Below are positions 45,751 through 57,677 of a DNA stretch of 64,000 nt, piece after piece; position 1 is the stretch's first letter, and each line of letters starts with the position of its first letter. The stretch is from NCBI GenBank assembly GCA_905221605.1, contig CAJNDS010002748.1, positions 231,670 to 295,669 of the forward strand. The letters run 5' to 3'. A model generated the notes under the pieces. That model saw only the letters and a list, made by a program, of their open reading frames with translations. It did not search any database and was not told where the DNA came from. The position numbers were made by a program, and so were the translations under genes. Source of the stretch: Symbiodinium natans (taxonomy: Eukaryota > Sar > Dinophyceae > Suessiales > Symbiodiniaceae).

Positions 45751-47845
45751 AGGTAGAATAAATTCCTTCTCAAGAGGTCCTCAAGAGGCTTTGAAGAGGC
45801 TGAGAGAGGCTTTGAGGCTTCTCAACCCCCTTCATATAAGTAGAATAAATTCCTTCTTAAGAGGTCTTCGAGAAGCTTTCAGGAGGCTCAGAGCCTTCAT
45901 ATAGGTAGAAGAAATTCCTTTTCAAGAGGTCCTCAAGAGGCTTCCAAGAGGTTCAGAGAGGCTTTGAGCCTTGTCAACCCCCTTCATATAGGTAGAATAA
46001 ATTCCTTCTCAAGGGGTCCTCAAGAGGCTTTCAAGAGGCTGAGAGAGGCTTTGAGCCTTGTCAACCCCCTTCATATAGGTAGAATAAATTCCTTCTCAAG
46101 AGGTCTTCAAGAAGCTTTCAAGAAGCTGAGAGAGGCTTTGAGCCTTCTGCAACCCCCTTCATATAAGTAGAATAAATTCCTTCTCAAGAGGTCTTCAAGA
46201 AGCTTTCAAGAGGCTCAGAGAGGCTTTGAGCCTTGTCAACCCCCTTCATATAGGTAGAAGACATTCCTTTTCAAGAGGTCCTCAAGAGGCTTCCAAGAGG
46301 TTCAGAGAGGCTTTGAGCCTTGTCAACCCCCTTCATATAGGTAGAATAAATTCTTTCTCAAGAGGTCCTCAAGAAGCTTTCAAGAGGCTGAGAGAGGCTT
46401 TGAGCCTTCTCAACCCCCTTCATATAGGTAGAATAAATTCCTTCTCAAGAGGTCTTCAAGAAGCTTTCAAGAAGCTCAGAGAGTCTTTGAGTCTCAAGAG
46501 GTCTTCAAGAACCTTTCAAGAGGCTCAGAGAGGCTTTGAGCCTTGTCAACCCTCTTCATATAAGTAGAAGAAATTCCTTCTCAAGAGGTCCTCAAGAGGC
46601 TTTCAAGAGGCTGAAAGAGGCTTTGAGCCTTCTCAACCCCCTTCATATAGGTAGAATAAATTCCTTCTCAAGAGGTTTTCAAGAGGCTTTCAAGAGGCTC
46701 AGAGAGGCTTTGAGCCTTCTCAACCACCTTCATAAAGGTAGAATAAATTCCTTCTCAAGAGGTCCTCAAGAGGCTTCCAAGAGGTTCAGAGAGGCTTTGA
46801 GCCTTGTCAACCCCCTTCATATAGGTAGAATAAATTCCTTCTCAAGAGGTCCTCAAGAGGCTTTCAAGAGGCTGAGAGAGGCTTTGAGCCTTGTCAACCC
46901 CCTTCATATAGGTAGAATAAATTCCTTCTCAAGAGGTCTTCAAGAAGCTTTCAAGAGGCTCAGAGAGGCTTTGAGCCTTGTCAACCCCCTTCATATAGGT
47001 AGAATAAATTCCTTCTCAAGAGGTCCTCAAGAAGCTTTCAAGAGGCTGAGAGAAGCTTTGAGCCTTCTCAACCCCCTTCATATAGGTAGAATAAATTCCT
47101 TCTCAAGAGGTCCTCAAGAGTCTTTCAAGAGGCAGCTTTCAAGAGGCTCAGAAAGGCTTTGAGCCCTCTCAACCACCTTCATATAGGTAGAAGAAATTCC
47201 TTTTCAAGAAGTCCTCAAGAGGTTTCCAAGAGGTTCAGAGAGGCTTTGAGCCTTGTCAACCCCCTTCATATAGGTAGAATAAATTCCTTCTCAAGAGGTC
47301 CTCAAGAGGCTTTCAAGAAGCTGAGAGAGGCTTTGAGCCTTCTGCAACCCCCTTCATATAGGTAGAATAAATTCCTTCTCAAGAGGTCTTCAAGAAGCTT
47401 TCAAGAGGCTCAGAGAGGCTTTGAGCCTTCTCAACCACCTCCATATAGGTAGAAGAAATTCCTTCTCAAGAAGTCCTCAAGAGGTTTCCAAGAGGTTCAG
47501 AAAGGCTTTGAGCCTTGTCAACCCCCTTCATATAGGTAGAATAAATTCCTTCTCAAGTCCTCAAGAGGCTTTCAAGAGGCTGAGAGAGGCTTTGAGCCTT
47601 CTCAACCCTTCATATAGGTAGAATAAATTCCTTCTCAAGAGGTCTTCAAGAAGCTTTCAAGAGGCTCAGAGAGGCTTTGAGCCTTCTCAACCACCAGAAA
47701 GGTAGAAGAAATTTTCTCAAGAGGTCAGAGAGGCTTTGAGCCTTGTCCACCCCCTTCATACAGGTAGAATAAATTCCTTCTCAAGGTCCTCACGAGGCTC
47801 TGAAGAGGCTCCGAGAAGCTTCGAGCCTTCTCAACCCCCTTCATA
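45751..47845. repeat. 87-bp minisatellite array, right part
   Basis: About 24 units of the same type as at 21755-24433, in the same orientation, with increasing decay after about 47550 (short and truncated units) until CTTCATATCCC near 47845. The last 200 bp before the retrotransposon (to 48042) contain GGAGCCTGTTGG-type subrepeats instead. Confidence 0.95.
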
Positions 47846-48042
47846 TCCCTAAGCCTGTTGTTAAGCTTGTTTCGAGCCTTTGGAGCCTGTTGGGGCTTGT
47901 TTTTACTGCTTGGAGCCTTTTGGAGCTTGTTTTCGAGCCTTTGGAGCCTGTTGGAGCCCTGTAGGTGGACCGTGCCTACATTCCATAAGAGAAAGCAATG
48001 GTGAAGGTGAGATCAATTTACTTAAACCTTCTTGCTAGCTCT

Positions 48043-48047
48043 ACTTA
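48043..48047. other. Target site duplication ACTTA, left of the copia element
   Basis: ACTTA precedes TGTGAAAAACG at 48048 and recurs at 58224-58228 after the other LTR. Flanking AAACCTYCTTGC-like words also occur near 48025 and 58229, so the target lay in a small local repeat. Confidence 0.85.
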
Positions 48048-48600
48048 TGTGAAAAACGCAGAGCACTTTTTCACTCCACGCTTGAGCCAAAAACACCAGA
48101 GGTGTTCGGCAAGTCTCTCGCAGAGTCAGCGCAGCTTCACTTTCGTGAATTCCATCTCAACTTTGTTAAACAAAGGAGGAACACATGCAAACGTCCTAAT
48201 GCTTCTCAGGACTTCAGTGCTTTAGCAAAACAAGCATACAAGTGCACAGCCACTCTGCTCGAACCTCAGTACGACGACACGAGCGAAGCGAGGGTCGGCG
48301 GCCAAAGTTTGAAGAGCAAACTCAGAGCAACACGCACTTCTTCAAGGATGCTCCTAAAGCATCTCGAGTGCTTCTCTGCTCATCATGCACACTCCAAGCA
48401 TCTTACGTCAAGCTCAAAGCAAGAAACACTTTCAAGCCAAGCTCCAAACATGCTATGTCCATGCCTGCTTCTGCTAACACCAAACAAACGGTTCAAGCAC
48501 AGCTCTCAACTCATGCAATGCAAACTCGTGGTTCATGTCACACGTGCAAGACATCCTGTCAACTGTAAAGGCACTCACAAGGAAGTCAAAAACTTTCACA
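48048..48600 (-). repeat. 3' LTR, 553 bp
   Basis: Starts TGTGAAAAACGCAG and ends AACTTTCACA on the plus strand. Relative to the other LTR it has 3 extra bases near 48130 and 4 extra near 48288, otherwise almost identical. CAAGCTC-type words are frequent. Confidence 0.95.
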
Positions 48601-48611
48601 CCCCCTCATGC
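48601..48611 (-). promoter_or_regulatory. Polypurine tract of the copia element
   Basis: On the minus strand GCATGAGGGGG directly precedes the 3' LTR, the expected place of the plus-strand primer for reverse transcription. Confidence 0.75.
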
Positions 48612-48628
48612 CTGCAACAGTTGCGTCC

Positions 48629-51600
48629 TCAAGTCCTGTCTTCTTCCATAGCTCGTCTCGCACCCTTCAGCATTTCTTCTCCTAACAGCTCAGGGTACAC
48701 ACCTGACGCCGGGAGCTGAAGATGGATGTGTTGGTGGCTCTCATCACACCGGTTCCGAGCCATAATGTTGATGAAATTCGAAGAGTTACTACAAAACCAC
48801 CATCTCTTCCAGGCTCTTTCAGAACCCTTCTCGAAGCAACAGCGATCGACGACACATCCCTTCGCAAGACCAAGACGTTGACTTACAGATCTAAAGACCG
48901 TTTCATTCCACAAGTCAGACCTAGCTGGCCACTCGTGAGAAAGAAGAAGACGCGGACAGTTCGCGTACGGACGGAGAAGGTTCCAAATCCTTCGCCAAGA
49001 CCTCTTGTGGACCAGAAGAGACTCCCGCCATCTGGCGTAGGCCTGTCCACCTTTTCGGAATCTCAAATGACGAAGTCCGCACCCAGCCGAACACGGCGTA
49101 GACAAGTGCGCATACACCTTCACCCCCTCATGAAGTAACACGCTAAAGACTTCTTTGAGAAGCTGGTATCCGTTTTCGCTTAACAGATCCACTTGCTTCG
49201 TCACTCCAAAATACGCGATACGAGGATTCTTCGAGCAAGCTTTTGACAACGAGCTTCCTTCTTCACAGCAGAGCTCAACCACAACATAAGAAGCCTGGTT
49301 CCTTGCTACCTTCTCTGCTGCGGCTCGCCAAGAAACAGGGACGTTCAGTTCGCAGACCTCATCTGCTGGTTTATTGGGCTCTTGAAACGTGACAGAAACG
49401 CTGGTTCCGGAACTTTTCTCTTTCCAGGGGACTGGTTCCGGAATGAGGCCACAAGCCTCGCACAAGCTGACCAAACTGTCGTTAGTTGGGCTTTTTGTTA
49501 GAGCATCTGCCGGGTTGATAGCACCTGGTATGTGCTCAATCGTGAATCTTCCAAGCTGGACAAGTTCTTGGAGAAAAGCGGCTCTTAACTCAATATGGCG
49601 GACTTTCCTCAACAATGTCCCCATTTTGGAAATGGACACGGCGCTTTCAGAGTCCGAATACCCCTTAAGAAGGTAGTACCCCGTTTCCCGGTCCTTCGGG
49701 ATGCCCTCCAAGATGGTCTCCGTCAAGAGAGCAATGTACAAACCTTCCCTGGCTATCTCAGTAAGCGCCGCAAGCTCACTCTCGGCGCTCGAAAGGGCTG
49801 TGGTGGACTACTTCCTGCTGAACGTCTTTAAACAGCAGTTTTCCCAAGTAATCACACCACCACTAACAGAATTCAGGCTCCAGCTTGCGTCCGTAAAGCA
49901 CGATACCGCTTGGGGATCCGCATCGTCTTCCAGGATCTCCCGAGTCGACGGAAACACCTGAACCTTATGCGGAAGACCTTTGACCCATTTGAGAACATCC
50001 CTCATGCATGTTTCCGCTGCCTCGTCAGGGGCCGACTGATGACGCCCCAAAAATCCGCAGCAGAACTGCAAATCTGGTCTGGAAAGGGCAGCCCATGCTA
50101 GACGCCCTAAGGTCCTACGGTACTTCTCGTGAGCAGCTGGACTGATCTTTTCGGTTTGGCCTTTCTTAATGAGGTCAGAGTAGCGCTTCTCCAGTGACGG
50201 AAGCTTGGGGTTCGGTTTGGTTATCCCATACTCTTCACAGCAGGAATCCAAATACTTAGCGTCCAGTCCAAAATAGACTCGCTTCTCTCCCTTATTCCTG
50301 AAGATTCTCCGTCCTAGAAAGGATACTTCTCCCGCACAATTCTCATGAAGCTCACCCGTCAGTTTCAGCTTGTAGCGTTTCTGTAGGTCTTCGAAAACCT
50401 TCTTCCCTTCGGAGGGGTCCTCAGAGTAGATTAACAAATCGTCAACATAAAAGAGGACCAGCGTCAGACCCTTGGAGGTCTTCCTGCGGTATATCGTCGG
50501 GTCCAAGCTTGGACTGAATCCGCTCTGCTCCAAGTGCGAACTCAGCTCCTTATACCAAGAAAGCGGTGCTGATCTCAGTCCGTTCATGGCTTTGTGTAAT
50601 CGAAGATACACCTTCTTGTTTCCGGCCTTTTGAGGGATTTTAGAGTCCGCAATACTCACGTTACTCGGAAGCTCTACGTACTCAGGCCTTGACACTGCTG
50701 CATGCATAAAAGCAACGCTCACGTCACAGCTCAACACTGAACCTCTTCGACAAAGCAGTGCCAACAAAAGCCGTAATCCCTCCAAACTCGTAGTCGGGCT
50801 GTAGATACCTTCAGACAAGGTCGTGCCTCCCATCGAAGCATAATCTCTTACTACCAGACGTGACCGGTACAGCCCTTTACGCTTGACCGTGTTGACCCAC
50901 CGACTGGTAAGCACCCTCCTGCCGCTCTCACGTGCGGACTTTCGGGCCTCATCTTCAGAGATCACCTTTCCTACTCCGAACGACTCGAGTTCCTCTAGTT
51001 CCAACTTCATTGAGGCATACAAAAGGCTCGGATCCAACTGTTCTCCGGATGTTTCAGAGACCGCATTTCGTGGTACCTGGCACTTGACCCTACTTCCTCC
51101 GAATTTCAAGGTAAACGAATCAGCCACCTCCTGTGAGGTAGCTCGAACGTCAGGTCCTCGGTACAAAGACTCCAAGAGGTGATTCGTAAGCCAATCAATC
51201 TCCATGTCCTCCATGTTTTCCCCCTCATCAGGCAGAATCCCTGCCTCACCTTCTTCCGCCGGGGCACCTACGGGAACATAGGTATCGTCAGCAATCATCT
51301 CTTCGTCTTCTTCATCTAAAGGACCAACACCACCTTCCATGACTTCATCTTCAGGACCATTTCCATCATCAACACCTTCGGGTTCATACAAGACAGGCCG
51401 TTCTGGGTCTTTACCATCAAGAACCAAAGACTGTGCAACAGCGAGGCCTTCGACCGTTGCCACCTCGCACGCTCCATCAACGATTCTTCCGGTCGGAAAT
51501 ACGTCAATCTCCGTACTACCAAAAGGGGCCGCGAAGATCCCTCCACCTCGTGCGTTCACGGGTCCTAAGTAAACAGCCTTGACTGTTTTCGCTCCCCGGT

Positions 51601-53137
51601 ATTTAGCAAGATGCGCCTTCGACTTGCTAACTTTTGCCTGAACCACACAACCAAAGGGAAGCGTTCTAGTTCGGTGAACTATTTCCTCATGCAGCAAATC
51701 AATGCTGGTGGTGGAGTCACCGTGGCTCGAGGACCACAGATTGTAACACCTCGAAACATAGAACACACAGGCTTGCCACAAGAGACCCCCTAAGGGAAGC
51801 TGGTACTTTCCCAGCTCTGCATCTTGACCAGGGAACTTCTTTAGAGCAATTTGGCGCTCCAAGTCCAACCACACAGCCCAGAAGCCTTGGCGTACCGATT
51901 CAACTTGTCGTTCTATTGACCCTTTGGCTTGTGGCCTATATCCTGGAACCACATCAACAATTGTTGCGCTGTGGGGGCAGTTTCGGGACCTACTCAGTCT
52001 TTCTGCCAAAGCAATAATAGATCCTTCTTGATCCATTCGAAACGTCACGGCTTTGCCTACCAGTCCCATCTCACGCAGCACTCTGTTGATGTTAGCAAGC
52101 AATTGTGGATCTTCGAGGTTCGGTGCAGGCAGACTGACGGTATACCTTGAACCCAGGTGTGTCATCAACAGGACTCTTAGCTTGCCGAAAAAGAAAAAAT
52201 CAAGACCAACAGTCTGATTCTCTTTTTGAAGACGACGACGCAAGCGACGCGCGGGAACACGACCCTTCGACGAACAGCATGAGTCACAGTTGGAATCATA
52301 AGGGAAATGGCCTTGTGCACGATGATGATACAAGGCGGTTGAGGACAACGGAATCCTAAAAGATCCTTCTTCTCCACTGTCCGGTGGTTCCGGTGGATTC
52401 TCTGGAGGCTTGGGGGGTCTTTCAGAAACTTCAGAAGGCTCGTAATCGGGACTTGACGGTGACGGAACCCCTTCGGGGACCCTTGAAGACGAAGACCCGG
52501 GCTCCCCACCACGAGGAGCTTCCAAATCAAAGGGCTCAGCTTCAGTCCCTTGTCCCGGCACTGGCAGTCCTCTGTGCATCATCCGCAGATGACACACTAA
52601 TGGACTGCTCGCCGGCGGGCTCTCATCATTGCCCTTTTCAACAACATCAAGCACACCAAGCCAAGCACAAACACTCCCAAGCACACTGCAAGCCTTGCAA
52701 AACAACATGTTCAACATGCAACGTGTACGTGTTTGGGGTTTTGGGGCCTTCCTATGCAAGACAAACTGCTTGTAGCTAGGCACTCGGACCCAGTGGTCCC
52801 CACAAAAGATCCTAACACTGCAGCCCTTCCTGCGCGGCCTCACTCTAAAGACCTTCCGATCCTTTTCTCCAACGGAACACCTTTTAAACCCGACAAACAA
52901 AATGTGAAACCCCCAAAACACTAGACCACCCAAGAGGCTGCAGAAGCCCAAGACGGCCACGATGGCCATGACATCCAGTCCTGGCCCAAGACCATTCCTG
53001 TATAGGCTGGCGGTGGTTCGGTTGGGGCTGAAGTTAAGGTTCGGGATTTGGTGCGTTTCAAAGGGGTTTCGGGCACAAGCAAGCTCAAGCTCAAGCAATC
53101 CAAGCGGCAAACCAAGCTCAAACAACTCATGCTTCAC
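48629..53137 (-). pseudogene. Copia pol: integrase, reverse transcriptase, RNase H
   Basis: One frame runs from 53137 to 48629 with a single internal TAG at 49808-49810. It opens with hydrophobic segments (MAIVAVLGFCSLLGGLVFWG; CMLNMLFCKACSVLGS) and a Pro/Glu-rich linker. The integrase core shows VGLDFFFFGK (Asp), RMDQEG (Asp) and GSIERQVESV (Glu); the zinc region is YHHRAQGH ... CDSC. Then come copia RT motifs (SRWVNTVKRKG, FMHAAVSRPEYV, FYVDDLLIYSE) and RNase H (CFTDASWS; ALSSAESELAAL; HIPGAINPADALTKS). The TAG falls at SRK*STTAL where related elements have Gln, consistent with a CAG to TAG change. No ATG can be assigned as its own start; it is probably made as part of a polyprotein. Confidence 0.88.
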
Positions 53138-53144
53138 ATGTGTT

Positions 53145-54926
53145 TCAAGAAATCACATCTTTGTTTTCTTCTCGAAAGGAAATTCGGTGCGCCGAGTCGG
53201 CGTAGTCCAGGACTCCATCCCGAACGCAAAAGAAAGCTATGATACATTCCAAGCCGGGCCCACGGCTCCAAATCCCCTTCATCCTTTCTTGATCGTCTCC
53301 TTTGCGGCAGCCACCACCGCATCGAAGCTGGGGACATTGGCCGAGCTGCTGGAAGATGGGGCCTCCGATTCGGGAACCGTTGGCATGGAGGGCCCCGGAT
53401 GGCATCGCCTTTACCGCCGGCGGTGGCGGCGGAAGAACGAACGAGCGCTCCGAGCCCGTCTGTCCAAGACCAAGAAGAAGGCGGCCGATGGAATCCCCAG
53501 GCGGGGCTGTTGAAGCCGGAGAAGGTGGCTCCAGGGGCATATCCCCGTCGTCGTGGTGGCCCGGAGTTGCAGCCGAAGTTCCCGGAACCATTGGTGGAGC
53601 TGGAGGATCTCGACCACCCATTCCTGCTTGCTTCACCATCGGTGGTGGCGCCGTCTCTGGCGTAGGGAGGCAAAGGGCCTCTTGGACTGAGATATTGTCC
53701 TCCCTGCACTTCAAACAAAATCTCAGCGCCTCTTCGGGGCCTTCGCCATGGAGGTCTTCGTCGGCCGAAACGGAGGTGGAGCTCGAATCGCTTGATGTAG
53801 ACCCACCAGGACCAGCACGGGCCTTCGGCTTCAACCTCCGGCGCGAATCTCGCGCGGCCCTGCGGGCATTGCTGGCCTCCTTCGACCGCAATGCAGCATC
53901 TGTTCGAAGCCTCAAACTCGTAGTGAGCTCGCCCCACGCGACACGTTCGTCGCGATACCGCGTAAAGCGCGGTCCCTCGAAGAGACGCGGCTCGTGAAGG
54001 GCCAACAACGGGCGTTCCCCCGCCTTTGCATTGATAAAGGCGCGCAAGCAGATGAGGAGCCGCTGAAGATACCCCATTGCGCTTATGGAGCATTCGCGCT
54101 CTCGGCGGTCGTTGCGCCCTCCAGCGCCCTTGGTAGCGACGCCCAGCCTGTCCATGGCTGACAGGACGTCGTGGGGCCTCAGCCCCCATTCGAAGAGGCC
54201 TTTGCCTTGGAGAAGAAGATGGAGGCGCTCCTCTGCAGCCAAGTCTTGATCCACAGTGGAGGTGGCCACCTCCCGAAATCTTTTGGGACGGCGACCTTCT
54301 TCTTGCACAGGTTCGGGAAGTACCTGTGGTGGATGTGGACCTTCCGGAAACCGCGGAAGCACCGAGTGCCACGGAGTCGGGGCTGCATATTCGCTGGGAC
54401 GAACCAACGTAGCAGACCCACCAAAGATCTGGCGAGTAATCGCCGGAGACCCCAGATGCTGCGCCACATAGGCCTCGCCTATGGTCCCGGCCATGGCGAG
54501 GGAATCGTAAATGGCACTCGGGTCTGCTGGGGGCCCATAATAATGGGAAAGCTGGGGCATTGGTTCCCCAGGCCCGGGGTACAAATGGACCCCAAGCTCG
54601 GCAGCCTCCGCAATCCTCCTCCTCATATCGAAAAGCAAAGCATGATGCAAGGCCGTCAGGCGTTGTCCCGGAATGGATGGTGGCTGCGTGGTGTCCACCG
54701 GAGTAATCCTCGGCACATCGGAATCTCCAATATCCACGGGGTCCGCCGCAATGGGGCGCCAATGCCCCCAATTCTCGGAGTCGGTCGGCGAAGGCTCCTG
54801 GACCGGCGCCATTTGCTCCTGGACCGTTGCCTCCTCCGGCGACGGGCCAACCATTGGCGAAACACTCGCCTCTCCACCAACTGGGTCCTCTATCGCAGGC
54901 CCAGAGGTTTGGGAGCCGCCCATCAT
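53145..54926 (-). CDS. Extra ORF between protease and integrase, 593 aa, unknown
   Basis: Two adjacent ATGs open the frame at 54926. The protein is Pro-rich at the start, then has a folded-looking middle (ALHHALLFDMRRRIAEAAEL, YLQRLLICLRAFINAKAGE, GPRFTRYRDERVAWGELT) and a Ser/Pro-rich tail with a CLKC pair. The middle has the look of a gag- or ORF1-type protein, but no named domain is recognised. An overlapping minus frame (53134-55407) is also open, starts with TTG and carries hydrophobic segments near its beginning (LVLVAFCFC). It is in the same orientation as the copia genes. It may be a second gag-like gene, an env-like region, or an insertion captured by the retrotransposon. Confidence 0.5.
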   Translation of the reverse strand: MMGGSQTSGPAIEDPVGGEASVSPMVGPSPEEATVQEQMAPVQEPSPTDSENWGHWRPIAADPVDIGDSDVPRITPVDTTQPPSIPGQRLTALHHALLFDMRRRIAEAAELGVHLYPGPGEPMPQLSHYYGPPADPSAIYDSLAMAGTIGEAYVAQHLGSPAITRQIFGGSATLVRPSEYAAPTPWHSVLPRFPEGPHPPQVLPEPVQEEGRRPKRFREVATSTVDQDLAAEERLHLLLQGKGLFEWGLRPHDVLSAMDRLGVATKGAGGRNDRRERECSISAMGYLQRLLICLRAFINAKAGERPLLALHEPRLFEGPRFTRYRDERVAWGELTTSLRLRTDAALRSKEASNARRAARDSRRRLKPKARAGPGGSTSSDSSSTSVSADEDLHGEGPEEALRFCLKCREDNISVQEALCLPTPETAPPPMVKQAGMGGRDPPAPPMVPGTSAATPGHHDDGDMPLEPPSPASTAPPGDSIGRLLLGLGQTGSERSFVLPPPPPAVKAMPSGALHANGSRIGGPIFQQLGQCPQLRCGGGCRKGDDQERMKGIWSRGPGLECIIAFFCVRDGVLDYADSAHRISFREENKDVIS

Positions 54927-55403
54927 GGAGCGGATTGCTGCTCTCCGAGCAACAAAAGCAAAAGGCTACTAGAACCAAAACACTCAGAGCTCCGGATCTG
55001 TTCCTTCGTGCACCTCCGAAAGGCGCTCCAATCCCTTGCATAAGCGAAAAACACCCCATGAAAAACATGACGCACACACGCAAAGCAAGCTCCAAAGCAT
55101 GTATGTTCTCAAGGTTCCAAAGCAACATGCTCAAGCAATTCAATCCAAGCTCAAAAATCAAGCGCAAGCTCAAGCCAAACATGTCATGCTGCTTCCTAAG
55201 ATCTTTGTCGAAAACAAGCTCTTCTTGAGGACTTTCGGGACAACTTGAGGGAACTTTGGGCTTTCCCAGAGGACTTTCGGGATTGAAGATCTCAGACCTA
55301 AACCCTCGAAGGAGAAACGAAAACGGAGTTGAAGACAAAGCGTGTCGGCCACACTGCTCATCATCGAGCTCATCGACTTTATGCAGGCTCTTTCCTCCTT
55401 TCT

Positions 55404-57640
55404 TCAAGATTGTCCTGAGGGGATAGGAACCTCAGATCCTGGCACAGCAGCGTCCTTCAGTGAATCAAGTTCCATGTCTTTAGGCCCTTCCGCCCCTTTC
55501 TTGGAGGAGGCTTTAGACTTCTTCCCCCCGCTAAACGCCCACCAGGCCCGATTGTGACCAACCAACTTGATACTCTTCTTGTTCCCTTTGTACATTCGGG
55601 ACCCCGTTTTGGACAGATAGGTCTTCCAACCCAATTCCGCCCCACACCATGGAGAGAGGACGTTAAACCCGACATCAGCCACCAACACCTCCCCGAGTCT
55701 CAGAAGAACATCACCGAAGTAGACTTCGATATCGACCACAGACGAAACGTCGATCGAACCTCCAGAGGCGTTGAACAGACTGGCTGCCTTGTCGTGTGTC
55801 TTCACCACACGAAATCCTGAGATAAACTGGTTGGAAACTATGTGGCACGTAGCCCCACTATCAACCAACCAAACATCCCTCGGGCTAACCCCTAGGTGCG
55901 AGCACATCTGAGAGAGGTTTCCTCTTTGAGAAAACTTCGAGCCTAAGGCCCCCATTGAATCTCCAACTACGGTGCCTACCGGCTTCACCTCTTCAGGCGC
56001 GTTCAGAACACGAGGAGGAAGAGAAGGTTCGGCCGAAGCTTCCCGCACTCCAGAAAAACCCAAAGCCATCAAGGTGGCTTCCCCAGAGTCTGCTTCCGAT
56101 TCGGGCTCACCCAAGTAACGGCCTTTCCCTTTTCCTTTCTTCTTCTTCGACTTCTCCTTGCCCTTTCCGCGTCCTTTGGGGCTCTTGTCCCCTTGCTCGC
56201 TCCGAGGAGTTCCACCTCCCCGCGGCGTTCCTCCACCTTTGGGAGTTCCCCCACCTTTGGGGTTTCGGTCCCCTTTTCCTTTGTCCTTAGGCTTCTTTCG
56301 ATCCTTTCCATGGTCGCCCTTGCCTTTGTCCGGACTGCCACCACCACGGGCCTTCTCATCCCTTTGCTTCTGCCAGCATTTCTCGGCTTGGTGTCCCCGT
56401 TTCCCGCAGTAATCACACAAAGTGTCACTGAGGGATCGAGACGCTCCACCTGGAGCCTCACACAGTCGAAGCTGTTCTTCGTAGTACTTCAGACTGCTGC
56501 ACAATGAGTTCCAGTCGTTGCTCTTCCCATGCAAAACAACGTATTGACGAAGCTCGGTATTCACCGCTTGCAAAAGGATACTGCACCGATCAGCCTCTGA
56601 CAGAAGAAGTTCAGGGAAATTCGACAGCTTTGCCTCAGACCGAGAAAACTCATCTTCAAGGTGCCTAATGAGGTCAGTAGGTCGCCGAATATGTTGGCAC
56701 GTGTGCTGCAACTTCAAACACTGGTCACGCACGAAGACGGCTTCCATGCGGGATACTATGCTGTACTGCTGCGTGATGGTGCGCATGGCCTCGTACCCAC
56801 AGGCACTCAAAGCCTGTCGCTTCGAGCAAGAGCGTAGCAACTCCAGACCCCTTTCCCACTTTGCCAGGGCTTGGGTCAGGTAGTAAAACAGCTTAGCGCT
56901 CCGCGCTGCAACTTCCACACTGAGATCCTTCTGGAGTATCTCGTGTTTCACCTTCACACACAGCTGAAGCTCCCGAACGAAAGACTCGTCTTGCAAAGCC
57001 AACCATGAGCTCAAAGTCTCCACATAGCCATGCCAGGTTTCCACTTCTCGCATGCGTCCTTTGCTCATGCCTTGATGCTCCAGCAATGGCAAAGGCGGTA
57101 GGTACTTCTCCGCTCGGTTCTGAAGAGTGGACCCACCACTAAAAGAAGTAGACGAAGACGACCCCGTCGCTGCTGTGGCACCAGGTCCCGAAAACGGGTC
57201 GGCAGTCTTGGCTTTAGCTGCAGCTTCAGCAACCAACTTAGCAGTCTCCGCTGCCTTCTCTTCGGCCTCGTTTCGGCGCTTCTCCTCTAAGTCCATGCGT
57301 CTCATGAGAGCAGCTATCAACTGCTGGTTCTGTTGAGTAGCCTGCCCTTGCTGACGCAAGAGCTCAAGTGTAGACTGGTTCTGCTGACGTAGCATTTCCA
57401 ACACGATGGCTTGAAACCCAGTCTCGGTTCCTCCACCGCTGGCTGTGGGCAAGGTTCCCCCTGACTGCCCGCTGGTGAAGCCTGCGCTTGAGCAGGAATT
57501 GCCGGAGGGGACTCAAAGGGGTTCGGTGCTTCCTGAGGTCGCGCAGTTGTCTGGCCTGCTTGACCAAACAGCAGAGCCTCTTCTTCAGGACTCACGTCCG
57601 GCACCGGCACCTGAGAAGGGTCCGGAGCTTGGGCGGCCAT
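55404..57640 (-). pseudogene. Copia gag and aspartic protease
   Basis: The gag ATG is at 57640 (MAAQAPDPSQVPVPDVSPEE). The frame changes by one base near the C-run 57457-57461 and continues to 55404. The second part has a Gln-rich helix, a helical capsid-like region, and a CCHC knuckle CDYCGKRGHQAEKC. A Lys/Gly-rich linker follows, then the protease active site WLVDSGATCHIVSNQ, where DSGA is typical of copia. The end (LSPWCGAELGWKTYLSK) is the usual protease-to-integrase link. The frame change at a homopolymer may be a mutation or an assembly error. The stop overlaps the next open frame by a few bases. Confidence 0.85.
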
Positions 57641-57662
57641 GGTCTCTACTGGAACGTCCTCA

Positions 57663-57677
57663 GACGCTCCGCTACCA
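57663..57677 (-). promoter_or_regulatory. Primer-binding site
   Basis: On the minus strand the 5' LTR end (CA) is followed at once by TGGTAGCGGAGCGTC. TGGTA...GAG is the usual start of sites complementary to the 3' end of initiator methionine tRNA (…CTACCA), common in copia elements. The exact tRNA is not proven. Confidence 0.75.

Noticed and set aside
21755-47845. Regularly spaced repeats that might suggest a CRISPR array
   Set aside because: Units are contiguous and all related, with no unique spacers; the setting is eukaryotic.
43354-49810. Possible UAA/UAG to Gln recoding (both in-frame stops sit at Gln-like positions)
   Set aside because: Other genes in the window code Gln with CAA/CAG and end normally at TAA/TAG, so a changed code would have to be limited to two codons. 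Simple C-to-T mutations explain both.
53134-55407. 757-codon minus frame overlapping the 593-aa ORF
   Set aside because: It opens with TTG, and most of its length is the Gly/Arg/Pro-rich shadow of the Met-led ORF. Only its first part, before 54926, may be real coding sequence.
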